NCBI GenBank assembly: GCA_027214345.1
Contig: JAPWHR010000004.1
Location: forward strand, 132,001-196,000
Direction: 5' to 3'
Length of the DNA: 64,000 bases
DNA from: Comamonadaceae bacterium G21597-S1
Lineage (GTDB): Bacteria; Pseudomonadota; Gammaproteobacteria; Burkholderiales; Burkholderiaceae_C
In this document: positions 41,819 through 51,775 of the stretch, in pieces
Layout: each line of letters begins with the position of its first letter
Numbering within the stretch: position 1 is the stretch's first letter
Translations under genes and position numbers: made by a program
The notes under the pieces: generated by a model
What the model was told of the DNA's origin: nothing
Seen by the model: only the letters and a program-made list of their open reading frames with translations
The model's database searches: none

Positions 41819-43282
41819 ATGGCCTCAACCATCAATACCAATATCAATTCGATCACGGCACAGCGCAACCTGGCGATGAGCTCGTCCTCGCTGACGACCT
41901 CGATCCAGCGCCTGTCCTCGGGCCTGCGCATCAACAGCGCCAAGGACGATGCCGCCGGTCTGGCAATCTCCGAGCGTTTCACCTCCCAGGTGCGTGGTCT
42001 GAATCAAGCCGTGCGCAATGCCAACGACGGCATCTCGCTGGCCCAGACGGCTGAGGGCGCGCTCAAGGCGTCCGGCGACATCCTGCAGCGGGTACGCGAA
42101 CTGGCGGTGCAATCGGCCAACGCGACCAACAGCGCCAGCGACCGCCAGGCACTGCAGGCCGAGGTGGGCCAGTTGATCTCCGAACTCGACCGCATCTCGC
42201 AGACCACCGAATTCAACGGTACCAAGCTGCTCGACGGCGCCTTCGGCACGCAGCAGTTCCAGGTCGGTGCCAACGCCAACCAGACCATCGTCGCGGCGAC
42301 GGCCAACCTGCGTACCAATGTGTACGGCAACAACCAGGTCAATGCCGCCGGTGCGGCATCGGTGCTGGCCGCCCACGGCGCCAATGCCACGACCTCCGGC
42401 GCGGTGTCGATCAACGGCCCGCTGGGTACGGCTTCGGTGACGACCGTGCTCAACGCCAGCGCCAAGTCGACGGCCGACCAGATCAACGCCCAGGTGTCGA
42501 CTACCGGCGTCAAGGCCACGGCACGCTCGGACGTGTCGCTGACCTTCGCCGCCGCCGGCGCCTATACGATCACGCTGCAGTCGGACAACACGTCGGCACA
42601 GACGATCGCGTTCTCGCTGTCCGCCGCCGGCACCGCCGATGGCCTGTCGGCTGCCGTGTCCGCCATCAACGACCAGTCCTCCAAGACCGGCGTGACAGCG
42701 GCGCTCAACAGCACCGGCACCACGGTGATCCTGACCAACGCCAGCGGCAACGACATCACCGTCGGTGACACCACGATCACCAACGCCGGCAACGTGTCGT
42801 ACCAGAAGCTCGATGCCGCGGGCGCCGCCAGCGGCGCCGCTGTCGTGCTGACCGCCGACGCCACGGCCGCCACTGCGACGTCCGCCGGCTACATCACGCT
42901 GGATTCGGAGAAGTCGTTCGCGGTGACCTCGGCATCGACCGCGATCACGACGGCGTCGTCGACGCTCAAGAAGGTGTCGGACCTGGACATCACGACCTTC
43001 GCCAAGGCCACCGATGCCCTCAAGACCGTCGACTCGGCGATCGCCTTCATCAGCGGATCGCGGGCCAGCCTGGGTGCCTTGCAGTCGCGCTTCGAGACCG
43101 CGATCAGCAACCTGCAGGTGACGTCCGAGAACCTGCAGGCCTCGCGTTCGCGCATCCTGGACGCCGACTTCGCGCAGGAAACCGCCAACCTGTCGCGCGC
43201 CCAGATCCTGCAGCAGGCTGGCACGGCGATGGTGGCCCAGGCCAACCAGTTGCCGCAGGGTGTGCTGGCCCTGCTGCGATAA
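41819..43282 (+). CDS. fliC: Flagellin FliC, copy 2
   Basis: A 487-residue flagellin closely similar to copy 1 at both ends ([70 protein letters not shown]). The central 200 residues share pattern but differ in sequence, again Ala/Thr/Ser-rich. GTGGAG lies 7 bases before the ATG. A filament with two subunits, or switching between them, is possible. Followed by two hairpins and then fliD. Confidence 0.96.
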   Translation: MASTINTNINSITAQRNLAMSSSSLTTSIQRLSSGLRINSAKDDAAGLAISERFTSQVRGLNQAVRNANDGISLAQTAEGALKASGDILQRVRELAVQSANATNSASDRQALQAEVGQLISELDRISQTTEFNGTKLLDGAFGTQQFQVGANANQTIVAATANLRTNVYGNNQVNAAGAASVLAAHGANATTSGAVSINGPLGTASVTTVLNASAKSTADQINAQVSTTGVKATARSDVSLTFAAAGAYTITLQSDNTSAQTIAFSLSAAGTADGLSAAVSAINDQSSKTGVTAALNSTGTTVILTNASGNDITVGDTTITNAGNVSYQKLDAAGAASGAAVVLTADATAATATSAGYITLDSEKSFAVTSASTAITTASSTLKKVSDLDITTFAKATDALKTVDSAIAFISGSRASLGALQSRFETAISNLQVTSENLQASRSRILDADFAQETANLSRAQILQQAGTAMVAQANQLPQGVLALLR

Positions 43283-43294
43283 GACGCGAAGCAC

Positions 43295-43316
43295 GACCCG
43301 CCCGCCAGGGCGGGTC
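43295..43316 (+). terminator. Terminator of fliC copy 2
   Basis: GACCCGCCC, a 4-base GCCA loop and GGGCGGGTC form a perfect 9-bp stem 12 bases after the flagellin stop, followed by GGTTTG. A typical intrinsic terminator with a short T-run. Confidence 0.8.
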
Positions 43317-43350
43317 GGTTTGCATGAAGCATCGGCAGGTCCTGTGACCC

Positions 43351-43377
43351 GGCGGCGGATCCGAATGATCCGCCGCC
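43351..43377 (+). terminator. Second hairpin between fliC copy 2 and fliD
   Basis: GGCGGCGGATC, a 5-base loop and GATCCGCCGCC form a perfect 11-bp stem followed by GTTTCGCGTTTT. It probably backs up the first terminator or insulates fliD. The 216-base gap otherwise holds GATAAT (43456-43461), a possible -10 element for fliD without a convincing -35. Confidence 0.65.
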
Positions 43378-43498
43378 GTTTCGCGTTTTGGCGAACCGTG
43401 GATGTGAGGCGAAGTTACATGTGCATTTCGTTGGATTGGAATCGACGCGGACCCGGATAATGTGCATCGAGGCCCCTTGAAGGGCAAAGGAGAGAACC

Positions 43499-44917
43499 AT
43501 GGCGACCATATCTTCACCTGGCATCGGCAGCGGACTGGACATCAAGTCCATCGTGTCGCAGCTGGTGGCTCTCGAGAAGCAGCCGCTGACCCAATTGCAG
43601 GTGCAGGCGGCGACGGTCCAGACGCGGATCTCCGCGTTCGGCCAGATCAAGTCGCTGGTTTCCACCTTGTCCGATGCGGCCACGCGCCTGGGCAGCCTGA
43701 CGACCTTCAATGCCGTCACGGCCGCGTCGTCCAACACCGACACGGTGTCGGCCACGGCCATCGGCGGCACCGCGGTCAACAGCTTCTCCGTCAAGGTCGA
43801 AAACCTGGCCAAGGCTCAGGCCACGGCATCCGCCGCCTTGTTGCCGGTGGGCGGCGCCCTGGGAGCCGGCACCTTGCGCCTGCAACTGGGCGAATGGACC
43901 ATCGTGCCCAGTTCGTTCACGCCGCAGTCCGGCGGCGGTCAGGTCGATATCGTCGTCAGTGCGACCGACACGGTCAGCGACGTGGCCAGCAAGATCAATG
44001 GCGCCGGCGCCGGCGTGACCGCGACCGTGCTCAATGATGCGTCCGGAGAGCGGCTGTTGCTGCGCTCGAACAGTACCGGCGTTGCCGCGGGTTTCGAGCT
44101 GAGCATCGTCAGCGACGATGATGGCGACCCGGCGGATGCCGCCGGCTTGTCGCGCCTGGTCAACGGTTCCTCGATCCAGTATGCCGAGGATGCCCGGATG
44201 CTGATCAACACGATTCCGGTCACCTCGTCGACCAACAAGTTCGAGAACGTGGTGTCCGGCGTCACGCTGACGGCCAAGGCGGTCAGCGCGGACGCGGCCG
44301 AGGTCACGGTTACCAAGGACCGCTCGGCGCTGACCCAGGCGATCGACAGCTTCGTGTCCGCGTACAACGCGGTCAACCAGGCGATCAACGAACAGACCAA
44401 ATACGATCCCTCATCCAAGGAGGCGGGCCTGCTGCAGGGCGATGCGACCGCGATCGGTCTGCAGAACGCCTTGCGCGGCATTCTGCAGTCGGCCACCAGC
44501 GGCTCGGCATACGAGCGGCTGGCCGATGTCGGCATCACCCAGCAACTCGGCGGCGATCTGGCCGTGGACAGCGCCAAGCTCGACGCAGCCATCAACAACG
44601 GCGATGAACTCAAGAACCTGCTGCGCATCGACAACGGCAACGCGCTGACCAATGGCGTGGCCTCCAAGTTCTCGGCGTTCGCCAAGGGCTTGCTGGCCAC
44701 CGACGGCCTGTTCAGCAGCAAGGATGCGTCACTAAAGCGTTCGCTCGAACGCAATGCCGATGACCAGGCGCGGCTCACCGACAAGGTGGCCCGCGTGGAG
44801 GCTGCGCTCAATCGCCGCTACAGCGCCCTGGATGTGCAGCTCAGCAGCCTCAATGCGCTCAACGCTTACGTGACGCAGCAGGTGACGCTGTGGAACCAGT
44901 CGTCGTCGTCGAACTGA
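43499..44917 (+). CDS. fliD: Flagellar filament cap FliD (hook-associated protein 2)
   Basis: A 472-residue cap protein that folds flagellin at the filament tip. Seen: SPGIGSGLDIKSIVSQLVAL at the N-terminus, DTVSDVASKINGAGAGVTAT in the middle and the coiled C-terminus with ALDVQLSSLNALNAYVTQQV and QSSSS. AAAGGAG lies 9 bases before the ATG. Located between fliC and fliS, where it is usually found. Confidence 0.97.
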   Translation: MATISSPGIGSGLDIKSIVSQLVALEKQPLTQLQVQAATVQTRISAFGQIKSLVSTLSDAATRLGSLTTFNAVTAASSNTDTVSATAIGGTAVNSFSVKVENLAKAQATASAALLPVGGALGAGTLRLQLGEWTIVPSSFTPQSGGGQVDIVVSATDTVSDVASKINGAGAGVTATVLNDASGERLLLRSNSTGVAAGFELSIVSDDDGDPADAAGLSRLVNGSSIQYAEDARMLINTIPVTSSTNKFENVVSGVTLTAKAVSADAAEVTVTKDRSALTQAIDSFVSAYNAVNQAINEQTKYDPSSKEAGLLQGDATAIGLQNALRGILQSATSGSAYERLADVGITQQLGGDLAVDSAKLDAAINNGDELKNLLRIDNGNALTNGVASKFSAFAKGLLATDGLFSSKDASLKRSLERNADDQARLTDKVARVEAALNRRYSALDVQLSSLNALNAYVTQQVTLWNQSSSSN

Positions 44918-44972
44918 GCGCATGGTGGTTGAACTGGAGGGCAAAGACACTGCTTTTCTTCACAGGTCGGAC

Positions 44973-44999
44973 TTGATTTGCCCCGTGTCGTGCCGATAA
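44973..44999 (+). promoter_or_regulatory. Sigma-28 promoter of fliS-fliT
   Basis: A perfect GCCGATAA -10 (44992-44999) with TTGATTTG (44973-44980) 11 bases upstream as a weak -35. It ends 29 bases before the fliS start and follows fliD. Confidence 0.7.
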
Positions 45000-45028
45000 A
45001 GAGAACATAACTTCAAAGGAAGGTGCAC

Positions 45029-45460
45029 ATGTTTTCCCAGATGGGTCCACGGTCAGCCAATGCCTACAAGAAAATCGGTGTGGAAACCAGCGTCAGTCAC
45101 GCGAGTGCCCACGACCTGGTCGACATGTTGTTCGACGGCCTGCTGGTGGCCGTGCGTTCGGCCAAGGCGGCACTGGATGCCGGCGACGTCAAGACCAAGT
45201 GCGCCAACATCGTCACGGCCGTGCGCATCCTGGAAGAAGGGCTCAAGGGCGCACTGAACACGGAGCAAGGCGGCGCCCTGGCAAGCAATCTGCTGGAGTT
45301 GTACGACTACTGCGTGTTGCGCCTGACCCAGGCCAACGCGCGCAACGACCCGGCGGCACTGGAAGAGGTGCTGCGCCTGATGGAGCCGGTCGCCAGCGGC
45401 TGGAAACAAATGGGGCAGGCCGCCGAGGCGCAGCCCGCTCCTCGCCTGCGGGCCGCCTGA
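45029..45460 (+). CDS. fliS: Flagellin export chaperone FliS
   Basis: A 143-residue helical chaperone that keeps flagellin from polymerising in the cytoplasm. Seen: ANAYKKIGVETSVSHASAHDLVDMLFDGLL, described by its YKKIGVETSV core near residue 12, and LLELYDYCVLRLTQANA near residue 90. The ATG at 45029 follows AAGGAAGG by 5 bases. fliT follows after 15 bases, as in enteric bacteria. Confidence 0.95.
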   Translation: MFSQMGPRSANAYKKIGVETSVSHASAHDLVDMLFDGLLVAVRSAKAALDAGDVKTKCANIVTAVRILEEGLKGALNTEQGGALASNLLELYDYCVLRLTQANARNDPAALEEVLRLMEPVASGWKQMGQAAEAQPAPRLRAA

Positions 45461-45475
45461 GTCAAGCCCGGAACC

Positions 45476-45778
45476 ATGATGCACAACACCTTGATCGACT
45501 ATTACCGGGCCCTGGAAGCCGCCAGCCTCAGTATGCTGGAGGCGGCCAGGAGCGATGACTGGGATGGCGTTGTCCGGCTCGAGGGCACCTGCGCGGTGTT
45601 GATCGAGCAGTTGCGATTCGCCTCCACGACGCAGGAACTGCCGAGCGAGCAACGGGCCGAGAAATCCGGCATCATGCGGCGCATCCTGGCCAACGATGCC
45701 CAGATCCGTTATCTTGCCGAACCCTGGATGGTGCACTTCGAGAAGAAGCTCGAAGGTCTGCAGCACATGCTGCACTGA
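45476..45778 (+). CDS. fliT: Flagellar chaperone FliT
   Basis: A 100-residue helical protein after fliS. FliT binds FliD for export and also restrains FlhDC. Sequence similarity is modest, but helical pattern, size, and the fliD-fliS-fliT order fit; DDWDGVVRLEGTCAVLIEQL and ANDAQIRYLAEPWMVHFEKK are FliT-like segments. Convergent with fliE, 57 bases away. Confidence 0.85.
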   Translation: MMHNTLIDYYRALEAASLSMLEAARSDDWDGVVRLEGTCAVLIEQLRFASTTQELPSEQRAEKSGIMRRILANDAQIRYLAEPWMVHFEKKLEGLQHMLH

Positions 45779-45835
45779 ACGCGGATGGCCGGCCGGATGT
45801 CTGCCTGTGGTGGTCGCCTGCGCCCGGGGTGCAGG

Positions 45836-46153
45836 TCAGACCTGCATGTTCATGATGTCGGTGTAGGCCTGCACCATGCGGTTGCGCACGTGCAGCGTCG
45901 CCTGAAAGCCGATCTGGGCCTTCTGGATCGCGACCATGGTGTCCTCCAGGCTGACGGTCGGATTCTCCATCTGCACTTCGCGTTGCATCTGCCGGGACTG
46001 ATTCTGTGCCGCGCTGACCTCGTGCAGCGCGCTTTTCATCGCACCGGTGAAGCCGCCCCCGGTGCCGGCCACGGCTGTCTCGGACGCCGGGCGTTGCAGC
46101 GCCGGCGGGCGTATCGCCGCGGGCATGGTGGTGGGGGGCAGGCGTAGATCCAT
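45836..46153 (-). CDS. fliE: Flagellar hook-basal body protein FliE
   Basis: A 105-residue protein that joins the MS ring to the proximal rod. Seen: the central GGGFTGAMKSALHEVSAAQN, then MENPTVSLEDTMVAIQKAQI and the C-terminal RNRMVQAYTDIMNMQV, the FliE hallmark. The ATG at 46153 gives the family length. Divergent from fliF over 177 bases. On the minus strand, a GCCGATAA sequence lies at plus 46243-46250, about 90 bases before the start. Confidence 0.96.
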   Translation of the reverse strand: MDLRLPPTTMPAAIRPPALQRPASETAVAGTGGGFTGAMKSALHEVSAAQNQSRQMQREVQMENPTVSLEDTMVAIQKAQIGFQATLHVRNRMVQAYTDIMNMQV

Positions 46154-46242
46154 TGTGTCCTCCGTGGACGCTCCAGGTGATGCAGCAATGCTAGTGGCCG
46201 GGCGTGGGTCAAAATAGCCGAAATGGCGGGTGATTGCCGGTT

Positions 46243-46250
46243 TTATCGGC
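46243..46250 (-). promoter_or_regulatory. Isolated sigma-28 -10 motif before fliE
   Basis: A perfect GCCGATAA on the minus strand, but the sequence at the -35 spacing (GCCCTGCC) does not match TAAAGTTT. May be fortuitous or need an activator such as FlhDC. Confidence 0.3.
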
Positions 46251-46330
46251 CCAATGTTCCGGGCAGGGCGGTTCAATAATGAATCCCGATGTGGCTGCGA
46301 CCTCGCGCCACGCTGTTTCCGGATCGTTCG

Positions 46331-48040
46331 ATGACCGCCGTTGCCACTGTTGCTGCCCCCAGCCCCACCCTGACCGAGCGCCTTGGCGCCCTGGAGTCGG
46401 GGCAGCGCATGCGCATGGCAATCGGGGCGCTGTTGCTGGTGGCGGTGGTGGTCGGCGGCATCGTCCTCGGCAACCGGCCGGACTACCGGGTCCTGTACGC
46501 CAACCTGGCGGACAAGGACGGCGGGGCCATCGTGGCCCAGCTGTCCCAGATGAATATCCCCTACAAGCACGCCGATGGCGGCTCGGCCATCCTGGTGCCG
46601 GCCGATCGGGTGCACGACGTCCGCCTGCGGCTGGCTTCCCAGGGCCTGCCCAAGGGTTCGGTGGTCGGGTTCGAGATGATGGAGTCGAACCGGTTCGGCA
46701 TGACACAGTTCCAGGAGCGGCTGACCTTCCAGCGCGGACTCGAAGGCGAGCTGACGCGTTCCATCCAGGCCTTGTCGTCGGTGCAGAGCGCGCGCGTGCA
46801 CCTGGCGCTGCCGAACCAGAATGGCTTCTTCCGCGAGCAGCAGAAGCCATCGGCCTCGGTGCTGGTCAGCCTGTACGCCGGCCGCACGCTGGACCGCGCG
46901 CAACTGGCCGGTATCGTGCACCTGGTATCGTCCAGCGTGCCGGAGATGGCAACGTCGGCCGTCAGCGTGCTCGACGACACCGGCAAGCTGCTGTCCGAGC
47001 CGGCCGATGGCAGTGGCGTGGGACGCGGGGTGGACGCGGAGCAACTGCAATACACGCAACAACTCGAACAGACCTTCACCCGCCGCATCCTGGACATCCT
47101 CGAGCCCATTGTCGGCAAGGGCAACGTGCGGGCACAGGTCACGGCCGACGTGGATTTCACGCAGACCGAATCCACGTCCGAATCGCATCGGCCCAACCAG
47201 ACGCCGGATTCCGGCGCCGTGCGCAGCCAGCAACTGATCGAGACCGGACCGGGCGCCGGCGGCCCCGCGGCGCCGTCGGGCGTGCCCGGTGCGGTCACCA
47301 ACCAGCCGCCGGGCAACGCCACCGCGCCGATCAACGGCCCGGCGCAGACGCTGGCAGCCGCCGGTGCGCCGGGTGCGGGTGCCCAGGGGGCGCTGGCCGG
47401 TGGCAAACGCGAATCGACCATCAACTACGAAGTCGACAAGACGATCCGGGTGGTGCGGGCGAGCACCGGGCAGGTCAAGCGTCTGAGTGCGGCCGTGGTG
47501 GTCAATCACCAGCCGTCCACCGACGACAAGGGTGTCGTGACCAGCGTGGCGCTGACCGCGGAGCAGATCGAGAAGATGACCGCGCTGGTGCGCGAGACCA
47601 TCGGCTTCAGCCAGGAGCGGGGCGACTCGGTCAACCTGATGAATGCCCCGTTTGCGGTGCAGAAGGCCCCGCAGTCCGATCTGCCGTTGTGGCAGCAGCC
47701 GGAGATGCACGACCTGGCGCGCAGCCTGGCATGGCCGATCGGCGTGGTGCTGCTGGTTGCGCTGCTGCTGTTCGGCCTGGTGCGCCCGGGGCTCAAGGCC
47801 ATGGCTAAGCCGCCGCCGGAGCCCGAGGCTGACCGCGAGGAGTCGGCGCAACTCGACGCGCTGGTTGCCGACGACACCGAGCGCCCGCCGCTGCTGACCA
47901 ACAGCGCCACCGACGAGGCGCAGGCCGGCCCGACGGAGGCCCAGCTGCGGCTCGAAGGTGCCCGCAAGCTGGCGCGCGAGAATCCGGTGGCGGTCGCCAA
48001 CATCGTCAAGGAATGGATGGGCAGCGAGGCCCCGGCCTGA
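46331..48040 (+). CDS. fliF: Flagellar MS-ring protein FliF
   Basis: A 569-residue inner-membrane ring protein and platform for the motor. First membrane helix at about 30-50 (GALLLVAVVVGGIVLGN), YRVLYANLADKDGGAIVAQL after it, the conserved ALSSVQSARVHLALPNQNGF, and the second helix near 470 (LAWPIGVVLLVALLLFGLV), with the C-terminal FliG-binding tail. The ATG at 46331 is favoured by alignment of the N-terminus; 46289 would add 14 residues. Starts the fliFGHIJK run. Confidence 0.96.
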   Translation: MTAVATVAAPSPTLTERLGALESGQRMRMAIGALLLVAVVVGGIVLGNRPDYRVLYANLADKDGGAIVAQLSQMNIPYKHADGGSAILVPADRVHDVRLRLASQGLPKGSVVGFEMMESNRFGMTQFQERLTFQRGLEGELTRSIQALSSVQSARVHLALPNQNGFFREQQKPSASVLVSLYAGRTLDRAQLAGIVHLVSSSVPEMATSAVSVLDDTGKLLSEPADGSGVGRGVDAEQLQYTQQLEQTFTRRILDILEPIVGKGNVRAQVTADVDFTQTESTSESHRPNQTPDSGAVRSQQLIETGPGAGGPAAPSGVPGAVTNQPPGNATAPINGPAQTLAAAGAPGAGAQGALAGGKRESTINYEVDKTIRVVRASTGQVKRLSAAVVVNHQPSTDDKGVVTSVALTAEQIEKMTALVRETIGFSQERGDSVNLMNAPFAVQKAPQSDLPLWQQPEMHDLARSLAWPIGVVLLVALLLFGLVRPGLKAMAKPPPEPEADREESAQLDALVADDTERPPLLTNSATDEAQAGPTEAQLRLEGARKLARENPVAVANIVKEWMGSEAPA

Positions 48041-48063
48041 CGCCCTTCTGGTAAAACACGATC

Positions 48064-49062
48064 ATGGCTGACGAAGGACTCCAGGATGCGGCGGTACTGC
48101 TGATGTCGCTCGGCGAAGCCGAGGCGGCCGAGGTATTCAAGCATCTCTCGCCCAAGGAAGTGCAAAAGCTCGGAGAGGCGATTGCACGGACCAAGGGCAT
48201 CACCCGCGACCGGGTCGACAGCGTGGTGCAGAAGTTCACCGACCTGGCGGCCTCGCAAAGCCTGTTGGTGGCCGATTCCGGCGACTATGTGCGCAACGTG
48301 CTGCGGCGCGCGCTCGGCGACGACAAGGCCACCTTGCTGATCGATCGCATCCTGCAGGGCGGCGACGTCTCCGGCATCGAAAGCCTGAAGTGGATGGATG
48401 CGCTGTCGGTGGCGGAGCTGCTGCGCAGCGAACATCCGCAGATCGTCGCCGCCATCATGGTCCATCTCGATGTCGACCATGCGTCCGAGATTCTCAAGCT
48501 GTTCACCGAACGCCAGCGCAACGAGGTGATGCTGCGCATTGCCACGATGGAGGGTATCCAGCCCACGGCGCTCAAGGACCTCAACGAGGTGCTGTTCCAG
48601 GTGCTGCAAGGCACGGACAAGGTCCGCAAGTCCTCGCTCGGCGGCGTCAAGGCCGCGGCCGAGATGATCAACCTGATGGGCGCCAACGTGGAAGGCACGG
48701 TGATCGAGTCGATCCGCGGCCACGATCCGGATCTGGCGCAGAAGATCATGGACAAGATGTTCGTGTTCGATGACCTGATCAAGCTCGATAACAAGGCAAT
48801 CCAGACCGTTCTGAAGGAAGTGGCCTCCGACACCCTGATCTCCGCGCTCAAGGGGGCACAGCCCGAGCTCAAGGAGAAGATCCTGTCCAACATGTCGTCG
48901 CGGGCCGCCGAGACCCTGCGCGAGGATCTGGAGTCGCGAGGTCCGATGCGCCTGTCCGAGGTCGAGGCGCAGCAGAAAGAGATCCTCAAGACGGTGCGAC
49001 GCCTGGCCGACGAAGGGCAGATCGTCGTCGGCGGCGGTGGTGCCGACGACGCCATGGTCTGA
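48064..49062 (+). CDS. fliG: Motor switch protein FliG
   Basis: A 332-residue rotor protein that receives torque from MotA. Seen: AAVLLMSLGEAEAAEVFKHLSPKEV near the N-terminus, in the pieces LLMSLGEAEAAEVFKHLS and the EHPQIVAAIMVHLDVDHA motif of the middle domain, and the C-terminal torque helix with MDKMFVFDDLIKLDNKAIQ. Same length as E. coli FliG (331). Starts 23 bases after fliF. Confidence 0.97.
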   Translation: MADEGLQDAAVLLMSLGEAEAAEVFKHLSPKEVQKLGEAIARTKGITRDRVDSVVQKFTDLAASQSLLVADSGDYVRNVLRRALGDDKATLLIDRILQGGDVSGIESLKWMDALSVAELLRSEHPQIVAAIMVHLDVDHASEILKLFTERQRNEVMLRIATMEGIQPTALKDLNEVLFQVLQGTDKVRKSSLGGVKAAAEMINLMGANVEGTVIESIRGHDPDLAQKIMDKMFVFDDLIKLDNKAIQTVLKEVASDTLISALKGAQPELKEKILSNMSSRAAETLREDLESRGPMRLSEVEAQQKEILKTVRRLADEGQIVVGGGGADDAMV

Positions 49063-49076
49063 GGCTCGGGTTTCGC

Positions 49077-49769
49077 ATGCGCCACCTGTCCCGTTTCATT
49101 CCCGGCGAAGAGATCGATGCCGTCGCGCGCTGGGATTTCGGCGATGTCGATGCCGACCTGCTGCAGATCGAGGCAGATGACCGGGCGCGCGCCGAGGCCG
49201 AGGCGCAGCAGCGCCAGGCCGAACGCGATGCACAAAGGGACGAGCAGGTGCGCCAGCAGGCCTATGCGGAGGGGTTCGCACAGGGCCAGGCCACAGCCAC
49301 CTTGCGCGCGCAGCAGCAACACGAGGAATATGTCGAGAACCAGGGCCGCGACGCCGCCCGTCGTTACGGACAGCTGCTGGAGGTCGCGCGCGACCAGCTG
49401 GTGGCGACCGAACAGGTGATGGCCCAGGGCGTGCTCGAACTGGCCTGTGTGCTCGCGCGCCAGGTGTTGCGCCATGAGTTGTCCGTCAATCCCAATGCCT
49501 TGCAGCCGGTGATCCGCGAAGGCCTGCAGATGCTGGCCGACGACACCAAGGCCGCCGTGGTACGGCTGCATCCGGTCGATCTGGACATGTTGCAGGAGGT
49601 GGTGCAGTCGGAGTTCGCGGCGCTGCAGCTGACCTTGACCGCCGACGCGTCGATCGAGCCCGGCGGATGCGTGATCACCGCGGCCGGCGCGGTCGTCGAT
49701 GCCAGCCTGGAGACCCGCTGGCGTCGCGCCATTGCCAAGCTCGGCCTGGAGGTGCAGTGGGATGACTGA
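49077..49769 (+). CDS. fliH: Flagellar export ATPase regulator FliH
   Basis: A 230-residue cytoplasmic stalk protein that controls FliI. Charged, Gln/Glu/Ala-rich coiled coil in residues 35-95 ([20 protein letters not shown]), then a conserved C-terminal domain with [19 protein letters not shown]. Overlaps fliI by 8 bases. Typical length. Confidence 0.93.
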   Translation: MRHLSRFIPGEEIDAVARWDFGDVDADLLQIEADDRARAEAEAQQRQAERDAQRDEQVRQQAYAEGFAQGQATATLRAQQQHEEYVENQGRDAARRYGQLLEVARDQLVATEQVMAQGVLELACVLARQVLRHELSVNPNALQPVIREGLQMLADDTKAAVVRLHPVDLDMLQEVVQSEFAALQLTLTADASIEPGGCVITAAGAVVDASLETRWRRAIAKLGLEVQWDD

Positions 49770-51213
49770 CGACATCGCCACCGTCGACGCGCCCGATGGG
49801 CCTGATATGCCCGACGCGCCGGGCGCGGCCTGGGAGCGGATGTTCGGCGACGCCTGCGAGCGCCTGCGCGCCGGCACGTGCCTGGAGCGGCGCGGCACGT
49901 TGACGCGGCTGACCGGGTTGGTGCTCGAGGCCAGCGGCCTGCGTGTTCCGGTGGGCAGCCAATGCCTGGTCAAGTCCGCGGAGATGAAGCCGGTGCTGGC
50001 CGAGGTGGTCGGATTCTCCGATGACCGGGCCTTCCTGATGCCCGCCGGCGACATGCATGGACTCTCCAGCGGCGCCAGCGTGGTGCCGTCGTTGGCCTTC
50101 GTTCCGGCACCACAACTGGGCCGGGCGACGCAACTGCCATCGGAATTCGACGCCGGCCGCCTGCGCCTGCCATTGGGGGACGGCCTGCTGGGACGGGTCG
50201 TCGACGCGCAGGGCCACCCGATGGACCGCATGGGGCCGATATCCGATGTGGTCTCGCGCACGCTGGACCGCGAACCGGTCAACGCCATGGATCGCGCGCC
50301 GGTGCGCGACGTGCTCGACACCGGCGTACGGGCCATCAATGCCCTGCTGACGATCGGACGCGGCCAGCGCATCGGATTGTTCTCCGGCTCGGGCGTCGGC
50401 AAGAGCGTGTTGCTGGGCATGATGGCGCGTTACACCACGGCCGACGTGATCGTGGTGGGCCTGATCGGCGAGCGCGGACGGGAGGTCAAGGAGTTCATCG
50501 AGGACATCCTGGGCGAGCAGGGGCGCGCCCGTTCGGTCGTCGTGGCGGCTCCGGCTGACGCCCCGCCGATGCTGCGCATGCAGGGCGCCTCGTATGCGAC
50601 GGCGATCGCCGAGAACTTCCGCGACCAGGGCAAGCATGTGTTGCTGCTGATGGATTCGCTGACGCGGTACGCGATGGCGCAGCGCGAGATTGCGCTGGCC
50701 ATCGGCGAGCCGCCGGCGACCAAGGGTTATCCGCCCTCGTGTTTCGCCAAGCTGCCGCAGTTGGTGGAGCGCAGCGGCAACGGGCTGCACGGTGTCGGTT
50801 CGATCACCGCGTTCTACACGGTGCTGGCTGAAGGCGACGATCAGCAGGATCCGATCGCCGATGCGGCGCGGGCCATCCTCGATGGCCACATCGTGTTGTC
50901 GCGGGCCCTGGCCGAGTCCGGCCACTACCCGGCCATCGACATCATGCAATCGGCGTCGCGCGTGATGCACAACGTGGTGTCGCGGGAGCACTTCGAGCTG
51001 GCACGTCGTTTCCGCGCCGTCAGCGCCCGTTACGACAAGGGCCGCGATCTGGTGCAGATCGGCGCTTATGTCGCCGGCTCGGACCCGACGATGGACCAGG
51101 CCATTTCCCTGCATCCGTCGATGGAGACCTTCCTGCAGCAACACATGCACGAGGGCGCCACGTTGTCGGACAGCACGGCGTCGATGGCCAGGATCATGGA
51201 AGGTGCGGCCTGA
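49762..51213 (+). CDS. fliI: Flagellum-specific ATPase FliI
   Basis: A 483-residue AAA-type ATPase, relative of F1-beta, that energises export. Walker A GSGVGKS at 209-215, catalytic region [16 protein letters not shown], Walker [15 protein letters not shown], and the C-terminal SAEFMPNIRAE-like part. The start at 49762 is taken for the length and its overlap with fliH; N-terminal extension residues 1-25 are variable. Followed by fliJ after a 100-base gap that shows no gene. Confidence 0.97.
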   Translation: MTDDIATVDAPDGPDMPDAPGAAWERMFGDACERLRAGTCLERRGTLTRLTGLVLEASGLRVPVGSQCLVKSAEMKPVLAEVVGFSDDRAFLMPAGDMHGLSSGASVVPSLAFVPAPQLGRATQLPSEFDAGRLRLPLGDGLLGRVVDAQGHPMDRMGPISDVVSRTLDREPVNAMDRAPVRDVLDTGVRAINALLTIGRGQRIGLFSGSGVGKSVLLGMMARYTTADVIVVGLIGERGREVKEFIEDILGEQGRARSVVVAAPADAPPMLRMQGASYATAIAENFRDQGKHVLLLMDSLTRYAMAQREIALAIGEPPATKGYPPSCFAKLPQLVERSGNGLHGVGSITAFYTVLAEGDDQQDPIADAARAILDGHIVLSRALAESGHYPAIDIMQSASRVMHNVVSREHFELARRFRAVSARYDKGRDLVQIGAYVAGSDPTMDQAISLHPSMETFLQQHMHEGATLSDSTASMARIMEGAA

Positions 51214-51313
51214 TGCGGGCCCTGGTGTTGCCGTCGGCGTCATCGATCGGCCATCGGCCCGACGGCGGCCGACATGCGCGGCCATGCGCCGCGAGCCGGC
51301 CCGGAGGCGGCGC

Positions 51314-51775
51314 ATGACCGGCATCGGTGGATGGACGGTGGCGGTCGAACTGGCCACCCGCAAGCGCGACGAGGCCGGGCAGGCGCTGGCGCAGGTGCTG
51401 CGACGCCATGACCATGCCTTGCAGCAGCTCGATCAGTTGTCGAGTTATGCGGCCGATACGCAGGGCCGCTGGTCGGTATCGGCGCAGACCCACACGTCGC
51501 CGCAGATCGTGGGCCACTACTACCAGTTCATGGCCCGGCTCGACCAGACGATCGAACTGCAGCAGGGCGTGATCGACGAAGCCCATCGCCAGTGCCTGGC
51601 CGCCCGCAAGGTGCTGATGGAAGCCGAGGTCTATCTGGCCAGCCTCCAGCGCCTGCTTGAGAAGCGACGCCAGGAATACGCGCGGCTCGCCGCCCGGCGC
51701 GAGCAGAAGCAGACCGACGAATTCGCCAGCCGTCGCCGAACGGCGGCCCCCGACACACGCCAGGACAAGCCATGA
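51314..51775 (+). CDS. fliJ: Flagellar export chaperone FliJ
   Basis: A 153-residue coiled-coil protein that resembles the gamma subunit of F-type ATPase and helps FliI-FliH. Seen: ELATRKRDEAGQALAQVLRR and LQQLDQLSSYAADTQGRWSV near residues 12-60, then helical EVYLASLQRLLEKRRQEYAR. GGAGGCGG lies just before the ATG. Overlaps the fliK start by 4 bases. Confidence 0.92.
   Translation: MTGIGGWTVAVELATRKRDEAGQALAQVLRRHDHALQQLDQLSSYAADTQGRWSVSAQTHTSPQIVGHYYQFMARLDQTIELQQGVIDEAHRQCLAARKVLMEAEVYLASLQRLLEKRRQEYARLAARREQKQTDEFASRRRTAAPDTRQDKP

Noticed and set aside
45836-47851. A 671-codon minus-strand frame that includes fliE at its end
   Set aside because: Only the last 105 residues match FliE; the rest lies opposite fliF and is His/Arg-rich without motifs.
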